Source: Massilia eurypsychrophila (GTDB lineage: Bacteria; Pseudomonadota; Gammaproteobacteria; Burkholderiales; Burkholderiaceae_D). From it: a stretch of DNA of 57,227 nucleotides. The notes below the pieces were generated by a model. The model did not search any database and was not told where the DNA came from. It saw only the letters and a list, made by a program, of their open reading frames with translations. A program made the position numbers and the translations under genes. Position 1 is the first letter of the stretch, and each line of letters opens with the position of its first letter. Of the stretch, positions 23,108 to 31,908 are shown piece after piece. Location: the NCBI RefSeq assembly GCF_002760655.1, contig NZ_PDOC01000028.1, forward strand, positions 1 to 57,227, in the 5' to 3' direction.

Positions 23108-24994
23108 TTACTTCCACTCGCCGCGCAGATCCTTGACCTGCTGGTGCAGGTACTCCGGCGTCGCTTGCTGGGGCGCCACCGGCGCGCCGACGGCCAGCGC
23201 CAGCCTCGAACGCGGCCCGCGCGTAAATGAGCGCTCGAACAGGTTGCCCGGATCGCGCGTCAGCAGGCTGCCCCACAAGCCGCGCAGCGCCATCGGAATG
23301 ACCGGCACCTTGCTGCGCTCGATGATCTTGACGATCCCGCCGCGGAACTCGTTCATCTCGCCGTCGCGCGTCAGCTTCCCCTCCGGGAAAATGCACACCA
23401 GGTCGCCCTCGTGCAGCGCCTGTGCGATATCGATGTACGCCTTCTCCATCAGCCACGGGTCTTCCTTGGCCGGCGCGATCGGGATCGCTTTCGCGGTGCG
23501 AAAAATCCAGCCGAGCACCGGCATCTTGAAGATGTTGTGGTCCATCACGAAACGGATCGGCCGCGGGCTGGCTGCACCGATGACGATCGCATCGACATAG
23601 CTGACGTGATTGCATACCAGGACCGCCGCGCCCTCGTCCGGGATGCGGTCGACGTCGACGATCTTCACGCGGTGAATCGTGTGGATCAGCAGCCAGGCCA
23701 GGAAGCGCATCAAGAATTCCGGCACCAGCGAGAAGATGTAGACCGCCACCAGCGCGTTGAGGATGGCGGTGGCCAGGAACATTTGCGGGATCGTCGCGCC
23801 CATCTTCAGCAGCACCATCGCCATCAGCGCGGAAGCGACCATGAACAACGCGTTCATGATGTTCATGCCGGCGATGGTGCGCGAGACGTGGGCCGGGTCG
23901 CAGCGCGTCTGGATCAGGGCGAACAGCGGCACGATGAAAAAGCCGCCGAATACGCCGATCATGACGATGTCGGCCAGGATGCGCCAGATGCCTGGCTGCG
24001 CCAGCACGCCGGCGATGTCGACGGCCGCTGTATTGGTGTAACCGAGGCTGGCCAGGTACAGGTCGATGCCGAACACCGACAGGCCGATCGAGCCAAAAGG
24101 TACCAGGCCGATTTCGACCTTGCCCCCGGACAGGCGCTCGCACAGCAGCGAGCCGGTGCCGATCCCCAGCGAGAACACCGTCAGCAGCAGCACGAACACG
24201 CTATGGTCGCCGTGCAGATAATCCTTGGCGTACACCGGAAACTGCGACAGCATCAGCGCGCCGTAAAACCAGAACCACGAATTGCCCAGCATCGACAGGA
24301 ACACGGTGCGGTTCTGGCGCGAGAACGACAGGTTGCGCAGCGATTCGGCGAACGGGTTGCGGCTGATCTTGAGCGAGGGCGCCGGCGCCGGCGACAGCGG
24401 AATGCGGTAGCTGGCAACGAGCCCGATCACCGCTACCAGCAGCGTGCTGGCGGCGACAAGCTCGATGCCGTAAGGCTTTTGCGACACCAGCAGTGCGCCG
24501 ACCACTTCGCCGAGCAGGATGCCGACAAAGGTACCCATCTCGATGACGCCATTGCCGCCGACGAGTTCTTCGGGCTTGAGGTTTTGCGGCAGGTAGGCGT
24601 ACTTGACGGGGCCGAACAGGGTCGAATGGATGCCCATGCCAACCAGCGCCACCACCAGTATCCATAGCGAGTGGCTCATCCAGCCGATGCCGGCCACCAG
24701 CATGATCGCCACTTCGAACCATTTGACGGCACGCGCCAGGCGCGACTTTTCGACCTTGTCGGCGATCTGGCCGGCGGTGGCCGAGAACACCACGAACGGC
24801 AGGATGAACAGCGCAGGCAGCACGATGTTGAGCGTGGCCGGGCTGACCGAGGTCCAGCTGAGCGCTTCGAATGTAAGCATCACCAGCAGCGCCGTCTTGA
24901 ACAGGTTGTCGTTGAAGGCGCCAAAAAACTGGGTCCAGAAGAACGGCGCGAAACGGCGCTGCGACAACAGGGAAAACTGGTTCGGCTGGCTCAT
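23108..24994 (-). CDS. MFS transporter fused to 1-acyl-glycerol-3-phosphate acyltransferase, 628 aa
   Basis: I start at ATG 24994 (MSQPNQFSLLSQRRF); the open frame extends far upstream without a fitting start. Residues 1-400 are a 12-helix MFS domain of the LplT type (FFWTQFFGAFNDNLFKTALLVMLTF). Residues 420-628 form a PlsC acyltransferase domain with H-x4-D (NHVSYVDAI), FPEG and a downstream R-G/P motif (IPMALRGLWG). In enterobacteria LplT works with Aas to import and re-acylate lysophospholipids; here transporter and acyltransferase are one chain with no acyl-ACP synthetase domain. It is convergent with the kinase gene. Confidence 0.88.
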   Translation of the reverse strand: MSQPNQFSLLSQRRFAPFFWTQFFGAFNDNLFKTALLVMLTFEALSWTSVSPATLNIVLPALFILPFVVFSATAGQIADKVEKSRLARAVKWFEVAIMLVAGIGWMSHSLWILVVALVGMGIHSTLFGPVKYAYLPQNLKPEELVGGNGVIEMGTFVGILLGEVVGALLVSQKPYGIELVAASTLLVAVIGLVASYRIPLSPAPAPSLKISRNPFAESLRNLSFSRQNRTVFLSMLGNSWFWFYGALMLSQFPVYAKDYLHGDHSVFVLLLTVFSLGIGTGSLLCERLSGGKVEIGLVPFGSIGLSVFGIDLYLASLGYTNTAAVDIAGVLAQPGIWRILADIVMIGVFGGFFIVPLFALIQTRCDPAHVSRTIAGMNIMNALFMVASALMAMVLLKMGATIPQMFLATAILNALVAVYIFSLVPEFLMRFLAWLLIHTIHRVKIVDVDRIPDEGAAVLVCNHVSYVDAIVIGAASPRPIRFVMDHNIFKMPVLGWIFRTAKAIPIAPAKEDPWLMEKAYIDIAQALHEGDLVCIFPEGKLTRDGEMNEFRGGIVKIIERSKVPVIPMALRGLWGSLLTRDPGNLFERSFTRGPRSRLALAVGAPVAPQQATPEYLHQQVKDLRGEWK

Positions 24995-25195
24995 GCTGGG
25001 GCGCTCGTGGAAGATAAGACCGTAAAGTAACTCACAACGCCGGCATAGACAAATAAAGTTTCCCACAGTTATGCGGGTGCGCAAGCCGATACGCGCGGTA
25101 GCGCCCTTCGATACCTGGCGGTTAGCGCTTGAATAACGCTGCGAAAGCGCGAATGATGCTTTTGCCAACCCGGCATGACTGAAGAAAGTGCGACC

Positions 25196-25615
25196 ATGAA
25201 ACCGATCCTCGTGATGCTGCTGCTGTGCCTTTCCGGCCACGCCGGCGCCGCCGGCCAGCAAGGCAGCACCGACCTGTCGAACGCCTCCGAGCTGGCGGCC
25301 GAGGGGTCGGCGCTGGTGGTGTACGGGTCGCTGTCGGCGGTGGCCGCTTCCGGCGCGGTCGTCGTCGCAAGCGTCGAGGCGGCCGGCGACGCCAGCGTGG
25401 TGGTGCTGGCCGGCGCGTCCGATGCCACGCAGGCGGCGCTGCGCCTGAGCGGGCAAGTCGCGCGCGGCGCGTCGCTGGCGGTGGGCGCCTCGGTGGGCGT
25501 TGTGGCCACATCGACCGGCTACCTGCTGGTCGGCGCCGGCAAAGTAATCGCCTTCATTCCGAATGAACTGGGCAAGGCGCTGCTGCACCACTCGCGCGTC
25601 GCGACCAGGGGCTGA
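25196..25615 (+). CDS. Secreted Ala/Val-rich small protein, 139 aa
   Basis: ATG at 25196 after GAAAG. A signal peptide (MKPILVMLLLCLSGHAGAAG) is followed by a low-complexity Ala/Val/Ser/Gly region with repeated hydrophobic stretches, and it ends near VATRG. The gene stops two bases before the DUF2145 gene, so they are co-transcribed. It resembles STM0539-type proteins that accompany DUF2145 genes; I am only moderately sure of that name. Confidence 0.6.
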   Translation: MKPILVMLLLCLSGHAGAAGQQGSTDLSNASELAAEGSALVVYGSLSAVAASGAVVVASVEAAGDASVVVLAGASDATQAALRLSGQVARGASLAVGASVGVVATSTGYLLVGAGKVIAFIPNELGKALLHHSRVATRG

Positions 25616-25617
25616 GT

Positions 25618-26409
25618 ATGGAGCGTCTGCTGATGGTATGGATGCTGACGGCCGCGCTGGCCGCCGGCGCAGTTAACGCCGGCACACCGTGCGAACCGAA
25701 GAAGGCCGACGTCACCAGCTTCATCAAGGCGATGAAGCTGGCCGAGCGCACCATGACGGCGCTCGACAAATCGGGCGCCCAGGTGGCGCTGATTGCGCGC
25801 GCCGGCCAGGACCTGTCGAAGTACGGCCTGCGTTATTCGCACATGGGCTATGTGTGGCGCGACCATCCGCAGGGACGCTGGCTGGTGGTGCATGAACTGA
25901 ACCAGTGCGGCAGTGCGCGCTCGGCGCTGTTCGACGAAGGCCTCGGCAATTTCTTCCTCGACGATATGCACGCCTACGAAACGCGCATCGTCGTGCCCGG
26001 CGCCGCCGCGCAGGCACGCATCGTCGCGATGCTGGCGTCGACCACGCCGCTGCGGCTGCATGATGGCCGCTATAACATGGTCGCCTTCGCGTATTCGACC
26101 GACTATCAAAACTCGAACCAGTGGCTGCTCGAGACGTATGCGGCGAGCGTGTCGGACATGCCGATCGACGGGCGCGCGCAGGCGCAGGCCTGGCTCAAGC
26201 TGGCGGCCTACGAGCCGATCACGCTCGACATCCCGGCCATGGCGCGCTTAGGGGCGCGCATGTTCCGCGCCAACGTCTCGTTCGACGACCATCCGCTCGA
26301 GCGGCGCATGGCCGGCAAGATCGATACCGTGACGGTCGACTCGGTGCTGCGCTTCGTGCACCAGCGCGACCCGCAAGCGTGGGAGATCATCGTCATGCTG
26401 CCGCGCTGA
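25618..26409 (+). CDS. DUF2145 family exported protein, 263 aa
   Basis: A signal peptide (about residues 1-21, LAAGAVNA-G) leads into a conserved region: AERTMTALDKSGAQVALIARAGQDLSKYGLRYSHMGYVWRDH, and later FAYSTDYQNSNQWLLE. The S-H-x-G and N-S-N-Q-W-L-L-E motifs are typical of DUF2145 and suggest a papain-like/NlpC-type fold, with His and Asn/Gln in the site. No function is established for the family. Confidence 0.8.
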   Translation: MERLLMVWMLTAALAAGAVNAGTPCEPKKADVTSFIKAMKLAERTMTALDKSGAQVALIARAGQDLSKYGLRYSHMGYVWRDHPQGRWLVVHELNQCGSARSALFDEGLGNFFLDDMHAYETRIVVPGAAAQARIVAMLASTTPLRLHDGRYNMVAFAYSTDYQNSNQWLLETYAASVSDMPIDGRAQAQAWLKLAAYEPITLDIPAMARLGARMFRANVSFDDHPLERRMAGKIDTVTVDSVLRFVHQRDPQAWEIIVMLPR

Positions 26410-26434
26410 TCGGCGTGGCGCTACCCTTCCTCAA

Positions 26435-26463
26435 CCGGGGTCAGTGCCGACATTCGGACACGG
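26435..26463 (+). repeat. REP-like repeat, left copy 1
   Basis: A 29-base unit (CCGGGGTCAGTGCCGACATT...) with an inner mini-hairpin CCGA-CAT-TCGG. It is the inverse of the units right of the transposase. The whole stretch 26410-26748 holds only this repeat, a second copy and no convincing gene. Confidence 0.75.
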
Positions 26464-26531
26464 CCTCGACCATAATGCAGCGAGACCAGGTCGATCGAAT
26501 CGCTACTAAAAAGCATGCGCATACTCCTCCA

Positions 26532-26560
26532 CCGGGGTCAGTGCCGACATTCGGACACGG
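26532..26560 (+). repeat. REP-like repeat, left copy 2
   Basis: Identical to left copy 1 over the 29 bases, same orientation, about 70 bases further on. Confidence 0.75.
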
Positions 26561-26748
26561 TCTCATGAATAGACGGTTATTTCGGTTCATTGAAAAGGCA
26601 GCGACAGTACCGGCAATCGGATGCGGAATGATCGCTAGTCGCCGCCCGAAACAGCGCCGCCGATCGCGCACAGAATGCTCATGCGCGACCGCCGAGAGGC
26701 GCCCAATGGAGCGACTCGGATGCGGCGAATGCATCCCGACGGGAGTGC

Positions 26749-27594
26749 TTACTCTTGTCGCGCACCTTCAAATAGGCGAACAGCGCGGCTGACGGTTTTT
26801 GCAGAAACCCCGAAGTGGACCCCGATCTCGGCCATCGTAAATGCCGTAGATCGGTATGCACGGGCCATTGCCGCGTCGCGGAGCGGAAACTTGGCCTCGT
26901 ATTGCGCCAGCGTCAGCGCGGTGATTCTGCGCTGGGGCTTCGACACCGCTACGAGTGCCGCCCGGGAGCGAGGCTCGCGATGGCTGGCAGAAAAGTCATC
27001 GTCGCCAAGCAGCAGCTGGAACCGCGTGCGCCGCAAAGGACTCTCAACTCCCACGCCCGCAAAGACAAAGTGCGCAAATGCATCCGCAGCTTCCTTGCCA
27101 TGTCCGAACTGTCCAAGCAGCCATGCGGTCTCAAGCCAGATCGGTGCACGACTGCTATCGAGCATCGAATGGTAGCTGCTCCACCGCCACTCGTCGGGGC
27201 GTCCGACAATCCCGGCGCGCACGGGATTTAGTGCTACATAGCGCGCCAGTTCGAGTAGATGTGATTCCTTTTGGACCAGCACAGCGTGGTAGCGCCCTTG
27301 GAAGACATGCCCGACCTGCACGTGGCGGCGGTTAAATCGCTGGGAATATATGCCGTTCAATTGGCGCATGCCTTGGGCGAGGTTGCCCTCTACCGTCTCG
27401 AGCATTACGTGATAGTGATTCGTCATTTGGCAATACGCATGCACCACAAAATGAAATCTATCGCAAACGAGCGCAAGCACCTCGAGCCAAATATGACGAT
27501 CGGTATCATCACGATAGATGGGATTGAGTCGATTGCCGCGCGAAGTAATATGGTAAAGAGCGCCGGGGAGTTCAATTCTGAGCGGTCGAGTCAT
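26749..27594 (-). CDS. REP-associated tyrosine transposase (RAYT, Y1 family), 281 aa
   Basis: Start ATG 27594 (MTRPLRIELPGALYHITSRGN). The Y1/HUH transposase domain has YHITSRGNRL, the metal-binding H-U-H (CQMTNHYHVMLE) and ARYVALNPVRAGIV with the conserved N-P-x-R-A. The C-terminal part carries a helix-turn-helix (FTMAEIGVHFGVSAKTVSRAVRLF). RAYTs act on single-stranded REP sequences and are single-copy domesticated transposases. REP-like units flank the gene on both sides in opposite orientation, as expected. The catalytic Tyr is likely in the NGIYSQRFNRRH region. Confidence 0.92.
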   Translation of the reverse strand: MTRPLRIELPGALYHITSRGNRLNPIYRDDTDRHIWLEVLALVCDRFHFVVHAYCQMTNHYHVMLETVEGNLAQGMRQLNGIYSQRFNRRHVQVGHVFQGRYHAVLVQKESHLLELARYVALNPVRAGIVGRPDEWRWSSYHSMLDSSRAPIWLETAWLLGQFGHGKEAADAFAHFVFAGVGVESPLRRTRFQLLLGDDDFSASHREPRSRAALVAVSKPQRRITALTLAQYEAKFPLRDAAMARAYRSTAFTMAEIGVHFGVSAKTVSRAVRLFEGARQE

Positions 27595-27716
27595 CAAAAG
27601 ACTCTATCACCGACACGCGCGCGCAGGCATGAGCAAGCGCATGCCCGCAGATCTAAACGTCGAGCCGCTCACGCCGAGCTCTTCTGCCACCGCCGCTGCA
27701 CACGGCTGTCGCGCTA

Positions 27717-27754
27717 GTGTTTAGCTCGGGTCCGATTGTCGGCACTGACCCCGG
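27717..27754 (-). repeat. REP-like repeat, right copy 1
   Basis: Unit GTTTAGCTCGGGTCCGATTG... ending in GACCCCGG, inner hairpin CCGA-TTG-TCGG. Opposite orientation to the left copies. The stretch 27595-27935 holds three such units and no gene. Confidence 0.75.
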
Positions 27755-27778
27755 TTGTGGCCCCGATTGTGGCCCGCT

Positions 27779-27818
27779 AATGTTTAGCTCGTGTCCGATT
27801 GTCGGCACTGACCCCGGT
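27779..27818 (-). repeat. REP-like repeat, right copy 2
   Basis: Same unit as right copy 1, with GTGTCC in place of GGGTCC. Between copies 1 and 2 lies a short partial repeat of the CCCCGATTGTGG type. Confidence 0.75.
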
Positions 27819-27868
27819 TTTGACCGACCCTGGTTGTGACCCAACTGTAGTTTGGCGATGCAATTTAC

Positions 27869-27907
27869 TAATGCTCAGCTCGTGTCCGATTGTCGGCACT
27901 GACCCCG
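27869..27907 (-). repeat. REP-like repeat, right copy 3
   Basis: Third right-hand unit (TAATGCTCAGCTCGTGTCCG...), about 50 bases after copy 2 and 29 bases from the stop of the AbrB-like gene. Confidence 0.75.
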
Positions 27908-27935
27908 TGGAAGTTGCGTTGGAGTTGAACGTGTT

Positions 27936-28985
27936 TTAGCGCTGGAATTTAGTCGACAGGCGATAGAGTGGCCCGATCAGCAGCACTACCGCGACCATGC
28001 GCGAGACGTGAAAGGCTGTGACGATCGGCACGCCCAAGTGTAGGTTGCGCGCCGTCAGCGACATTTCGGCGATGCCGCCGGGCGACGTGGCAAGGATCGC
28101 GGTGCCGGGGTTGATGCCGCCCAGCGCGGCCAGCGTGGCGCCAAAGCCGGCGCCCAGCAGCATCATCACCAACGTGCAGGCGGCGCAGGCGACCAGGAAG
28201 CGCGGCGCCGTGTGCACGAAGCCAGGCGTGAAACGGGTGCCGAGCGAAATGCCGATGCATAGCTGGCCGCCGGCGACCATCCACTCCGGCAGGCGGCTCA
28301 GGTGCACGCCGCCGACGGTGAGCCCGATGGCGACGAACAGCGGTCCGATCACCCACGCATTCGGGACGTCGAGGCGCAAGCACGCCAGCCCACCCAGGCC
28401 GGTCAGGCAAATGAGCACCAGCAGCGCGCCGTAACTTACCGCCGTCGCGCCAGGAACAAACAGGTCGAGACCCGGACCGTGCCCATGGCCGGTCCACCAG
28501 CGCACCAAAAAGGGAATGGTCCCGACCACCATCATCAAGCGCAGGCTGTGCGAGGCGGCGACCCGGTCGACCGCGGCACCGTGACGCTCGCCTTGGGTCG
28601 CCATTTCGGCCGCGCCGCCAACAGCCATCGCGAAGAACGCGGTGCAACGGTCGGTGCCGGACAGGCCGTGCAGCAGCACGCCGGCGCCAAATCCCAGCAA
28701 GAGGGCAAACACGATCCCCACTGCGATCCAGCCGGAGTACGACACCAGCGCGGCCACCACCGGGGCCGTGAAATACAGGCCGAGCGTGGTGCCGATGACC
28801 CACTGGCCGCTAGCGCGTATGCCGAGCGGCGCGCGCAGCGGCGCGCCAAACATGCAGGCGATCGCGGTGGCAAACAGCGGCCCGATCATCCATGGCAGCG
28901 GCGTGTCGAGCCACACGCACAACTGGGCGCCGGCCAGCGCCAGCAGCAGCGCGCCGATCAAAGCTACGCGCGGCTGCGGCTTCAA
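27936..28985 (-). CDS. AbrB-family (COG3180) membrane protein, 349 aa, TTG start
   Basis: I place the start at TTG 28985 (LKPQPRVALIGALLLALAG), which overlaps the stop of the ABC ATPase gene; a reading up to 29096 would lie inside that gene. The protein has about ten membrane helices in two similar halves, each with W-(M/V)-I-G-P-L-F (WMIGPLFATAIA, WVIGPLFVAIGL), the mark of the AbrB duplication family, often annotated ammonia monooxygenase without evidence. The role may be transport or regulation. It ends the uptake operon. Confidence 0.8.
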   Translation of the reverse strand: MKPQPRVALIGALLLALAGAQLCVWLDTPLPWMIGPLFATAIACMFGAPLRAPLGIRASGQWVIGTTLGLYFTAPVVAALVSYSGWIAVGIVFALLLGFGAGVLLHGLSGTDRCTAFFAMAVGGAAEMATQGERHGAAVDRVAASHSLRLMMVVGTIPFLVRWWTGHGHGPGLDLFVPGATAVSYGALLVLICLTGLGGLACLRLDVPNAWVIGPLFVAIGLTVGGVHLSRLPEWMVAGGQLCIGISLGTRFTPGFVHTAPRFLVACAACTLVMMLLGAGFGATLAALGGINPGTAILATSPGGIAEMSLTARNLHLGVPIVTAFHVSRMVAVVLLIGPLYRLSTKFQR

Positions 28986-30046
28986 AACACCCAGAGCTTC
29001 TCGGCCGGCATCTGCAGCCAGTAGCTGCCGGCGTCGAGGCGGTGCTTCGAATAGGCGCGCAGACTGAACTCGCCGCGCACGAACAGGCACTCCCATCGAT
29101 CGCCCAGGTACATGCAGTGCAGCAGCGGCAGTTCGATCGCGTTGTCGACACGGGTCGCGCTGATGCGCACCTCTTCGACCCGGATCAGCGGCTGCACGTC
29201 GCTGCCAGTGTTGGCGCCGCGCGCGGTGCCGTGCATCGTCACGCCCTCGACGTGCAGCTGCACGCTGGCGCCGTTGCGGCTGACGACCTTGCCCGGCAAG
29301 CGGTTGTTACTGCCCATGAATTCGGCGGTGAACAGCGTATCGGGCGTCTCGTACATGCTTTGCGGGGTGCCCTGCTGTTCGATCTTGCCGTTATTGAGCA
29401 GCAGGATGCGGTCGGAGATGGCCATCGCCTCGGCCTGGTCGTGGGTGACCATCAGCGCCGAAAGCCCGAGCCGCACGATCAGTTCGCGCAGGAAGGCGCG
29501 CGCTTCCTCGCGCAGCTTGGCGTCGAGGTTCGACAGCGGCTCGTCGAGCAAAATCACGGGCGGGTTGTACACCAGCGCGCGCGCAATCGCCACGCGCTGC
29601 TGCTGGCCGCCGGACAGCTGGTGCGGATAGCGTTCGCCGAGGCTGCCGAGGCCCAGCTGGGTCAGCACTTCCTTGACCTTGGCGGCGATGTCGGCCTTCC
29701 CCATCTTGCGCAGCTTGAGCCCGTAGGCGACGTTGTCGAACACGGTCTTGTGCGGCCACAGCGCGTACGACTGGAACACCAACCCCAGGCTGCGCGCCTC
29801 GGCCGGCATCTCGTAGCCCTTGGCGCCGTCGAATACGCGGCGTTCACCGATGTCGATGGCGCCGGCCTTCGGCGTTTCGAGGCCAGCCACGGCGCGCAGC
29901 AGCGTGGTCTTGCCGCTGCCGGAAGGGCCCAGCAGCGCGACCACCTCGCCGCGCTTGAGGTGCATCGAGACGCCCTTCAGGATCGGGTTGGCGTGCGCGC
30001 CGGTGCCGTAGTCGAGGTGCAGGTCGGTGACGGATAATTCGTTCAT
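28982..30046 (-). CDS. ABC importer ATPase, Fe(3+)/polyamine-type (FbpC-like), 354 aa
   Basis: Walker A GPSGSGKTT (about residues 40-48), Q-loop VFQSYALWPH, signature LSGGQQQRVAIARAL, Walker B VILLDEPLSNLD and H-loop VTHDQAEAM. Residues 240-354 form a TOBE-type regulatory domain. This is the CUT1/FbpC group that drives uptake with a fused permease and periplasmic receptor, both encoded just upstream. The 20-base gap to the permease and the overlap with the AbrB-like gene show an operon. Confidence 0.9.
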   Translation of the reverse strand: MNELSVTDLHLDYGTGAHANPILKGVSMHLKRGEVVALLGPSGSGKTTLLRAVAGLETPKAGAIDIGERRVFDGAKGYEMPAEARSLGLVFQSYALWPHKTVFDNVAYGLKLRKMGKADIAAKVKEVLTQLGLGSLGERYPHQLSGGQQQRVAIARALVYNPPVILLDEPLSNLDAKLREEARAFLRELIVRLGLSALMVTHDQAEAMAISDRILLLNNGKIEQQGTPQSMYETPDTLFTAEFMGSNNRLPGKVVSRNGASVQLHVEGVTMHGTARGANTGSDVQPLIRVEEVRISATRVDNAIELPLLHCMYLGDRWECLFVRGEFSLRAYSKHRLDAGSYWLQMPAEKLWVF

Positions 30047-30065
30047 GATTGGTCTCTATCTTATA

Positions 30066-31835
30066 TTAGTTGTGCAGCTTGACGCCGAAGCGCAGCGCGA
30101 TGCCAAGGCCGATCGCCACCAGCGTGATGTTGATAAACGAGAGCGCCGCCACCAGGTCGGTCGAGCCGCCGGCCCACAGCGACACCAGCATGGCGCCGAT
30201 CACTTCGGTGCCGGGCGATAGCAGGTACACGCCGGTCGAATACTCGCGCTCGAAAATGAGGAACACCATCAGCCAGGCGCCAAGCAGGCCGTATTTGATC
30301 AGCGGCAGCGTGACGTCGCGCGTGACCTGGCCGCGGCTGGCGCCAACGGCGCGCGCCGCTTCTTCGAGTTCTGGTCCGACTTGCAGCAGCGCCGTCGAAA
30401 TCAGGCGCATGCCGTAGGCCAGCCACACCACCGAATACGCCAGCCACAAGGCGAAAATGGTGGAACGCACCGCGCGCAGCGCCGGGATCACGTTTTCACT
30501 GAGCCAGACCGCAATGCCACTATCGCTCATCTTGAGGAAGCCATCGAGCCAGCTCGGCACGAACAGGAACACCCACAGGAACGCCAGGCCGGCGAGCAGC
30601 CCTGGCACTGCCCGCGGTACCAGCACGCTGTAATCGAGCAGGCGGGTGATGCCGTCCGGCTTGCGGTGCATCGCCAGCGCAATGGCGCAGTAGCACACGA
30701 CCGCCAGGGCGCCGCCGATGACGCCGATCAGCACCGTGTTGAGAATCCCGCGCATCAGCGAATGCTGCTCCAGAATGTCGCGGAAGTGCTGCAGCGTCAG
30801 CACGTCCGCCAGCCGCACACCCTCGCCCCAGTACTGCACGAACGAACGCAGCACGATACCGGTGATCGGCAGCACGATGGTAAATATCAGCCAGCCCGCC
30901 AGCATCGCGAACGCCAGCCACTTCCAGCGGCCCAGGGGCATCGCCTTTTGGCGCGCGCCCTTGCCTTTGATGGAGACGTACTTGTTGGCCGATTTGAGCA
31001 GCCAGCGCTGCGCCATCACCAGCGGCATCGTCACCATCACCAGGCACACCGCGACCGCCGCCATCAGGTGGTACGACGGCGTCCCCAGCTTGTTGGTCAG
31101 CTTGTACAGGTAGGTCGCCAGCACCAGGTGGCCTTCCGGGTCGCCCAGCACCAGCACCAGGCCGAACACTTCGAAGCCGAGGAAGAACACAAGCACTCCG
31201 GCATACGCCAGCGCCGGCATGATCATCGGCAGCGACACGTTCATCATCACCTGCAGCGGCGCGGCCCCAGCCACGCGGGCTGCCTCTTCGACGTCGGAGC
31301 CGAGGCTCTTCAGCGCGGACGACGCGTACAGGTACACGTGCGGCACGTGGGTCAGGCCGGCGATGATGACGATGCTGGTAAACGAGTAGATATTCCACGG
31401 CACGAAGCCGAGCAGCTCCTTGGCCCAGGTCGAGTAGAAGCCGACCGGCCCCATCGAAACGACGTAGCCAAAGCCCATTACCATCGGCGACACGAAGATC
31501 GGCACCAGCAGCAGTGGCGCAATCCAGCTGCGGCCCGGCAGGTCGGTGCGGATCATCAGGAACGCCAGCATGCCTCCGAGCGGCACGGCGATCGCCGCCA
31601 GTCCGGTCGCCATGATCAGGCCGTTTTTGGCGGCCATCCAGAAGTCCGGATCGTCGAAGATGAACTGGAACGCTTCGAAGCTGAGCGTCCTGGCCGGCAT
31701 GAAGAACGGCGCCGACAGGAAGCTCTGGTAGAAAATAAGGAACAGCGGCAGGAAGACGGCGATGCAGGTGAGCGTCACCACCAGTCCGCGCGGCCAGTTA
31801 AGGCGGCGTGGGCCGGGCAGGGTAAAAGTAGACAT
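30066..31835 (-). CDS. ABC importer permease, fused two-unit FbpB type, 589 aa
   Basis: Start ATG 31835 (MSTFTLPGPRRLNWPRG). About twelve membrane helices are arranged as two binding-protein-dependent permease units, each with an EAA loop: EEAARVAGAAPLQVMMNVSLPMI and EEAARAVGASRGQVTRDVTLPLI. These contact the ATPase. Double-unit permeases of this sort belong to ferric-iron or iron-chelate importers. The upstream gap of 73 bases to the receptor gene fits one transcript. Confidence 0.9.
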   Translation of the reverse strand: MSTFTLPGPRRLNWPRGLVVTLTCIAVFLPLFLIFYQSFLSAPFFMPARTLSFEAFQFIFDDPDFWMAAKNGLIMATGLAAIAVPLGGMLAFLMIRTDLPGRSWIAPLLLVPIFVSPMVMGFGYVVSMGPVGFYSTWAKELLGFVPWNIYSFTSIVIIAGLTHVPHVYLYASSALKSLGSDVEEAARVAGAAPLQVMMNVSLPMIMPALAYAGVLVFFLGFEVFGLVLVLGDPEGHLVLATYLYKLTNKLGTPSYHLMAAVAVCLVMVTMPLVMAQRWLLKSANKYVSIKGKGARQKAMPLGRWKWLAFAMLAGWLIFTIVLPITGIVLRSFVQYWGEGVRLADVLTLQHFRDILEQHSLMRGILNTVLIGVIGGALAVVCYCAIALAMHRKPDGITRLLDYSVLVPRAVPGLLAGLAFLWVFLFVPSWLDGFLKMSDSGIAVWLSENVIPALRAVRSTIFALWLAYSVVWLAYGMRLISTALLQVGPELEEAARAVGASRGQVTRDVTLPLIKYGLLGAWLMVFLIFEREYSTGVYLLSPGTEVIGAMLVSLWAGGSTDLVAALSFINITLVAIGLGIALRFGVKLHN

Positions 31836-31908
31836 GAGAATTTCCGGTGAAGGATGGGTGCGGCGACAGACAGGACGGCGGGACGACTGGCGGCCCGCCG
31901 TCATTTCA

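Noticed and set aside
26441-26734. Leftward 97-codon frame between DUF2145 and the RAYT gene
   Set aside because: Built across the two REP-like repeats with no ribosome site or protein-like pattern.
30381-31850. Long Gln/His/Arg-rich frame opposite the permease
   Set aside because: Shadow of the ABC permease; low-complexity composition, no ribosome site.
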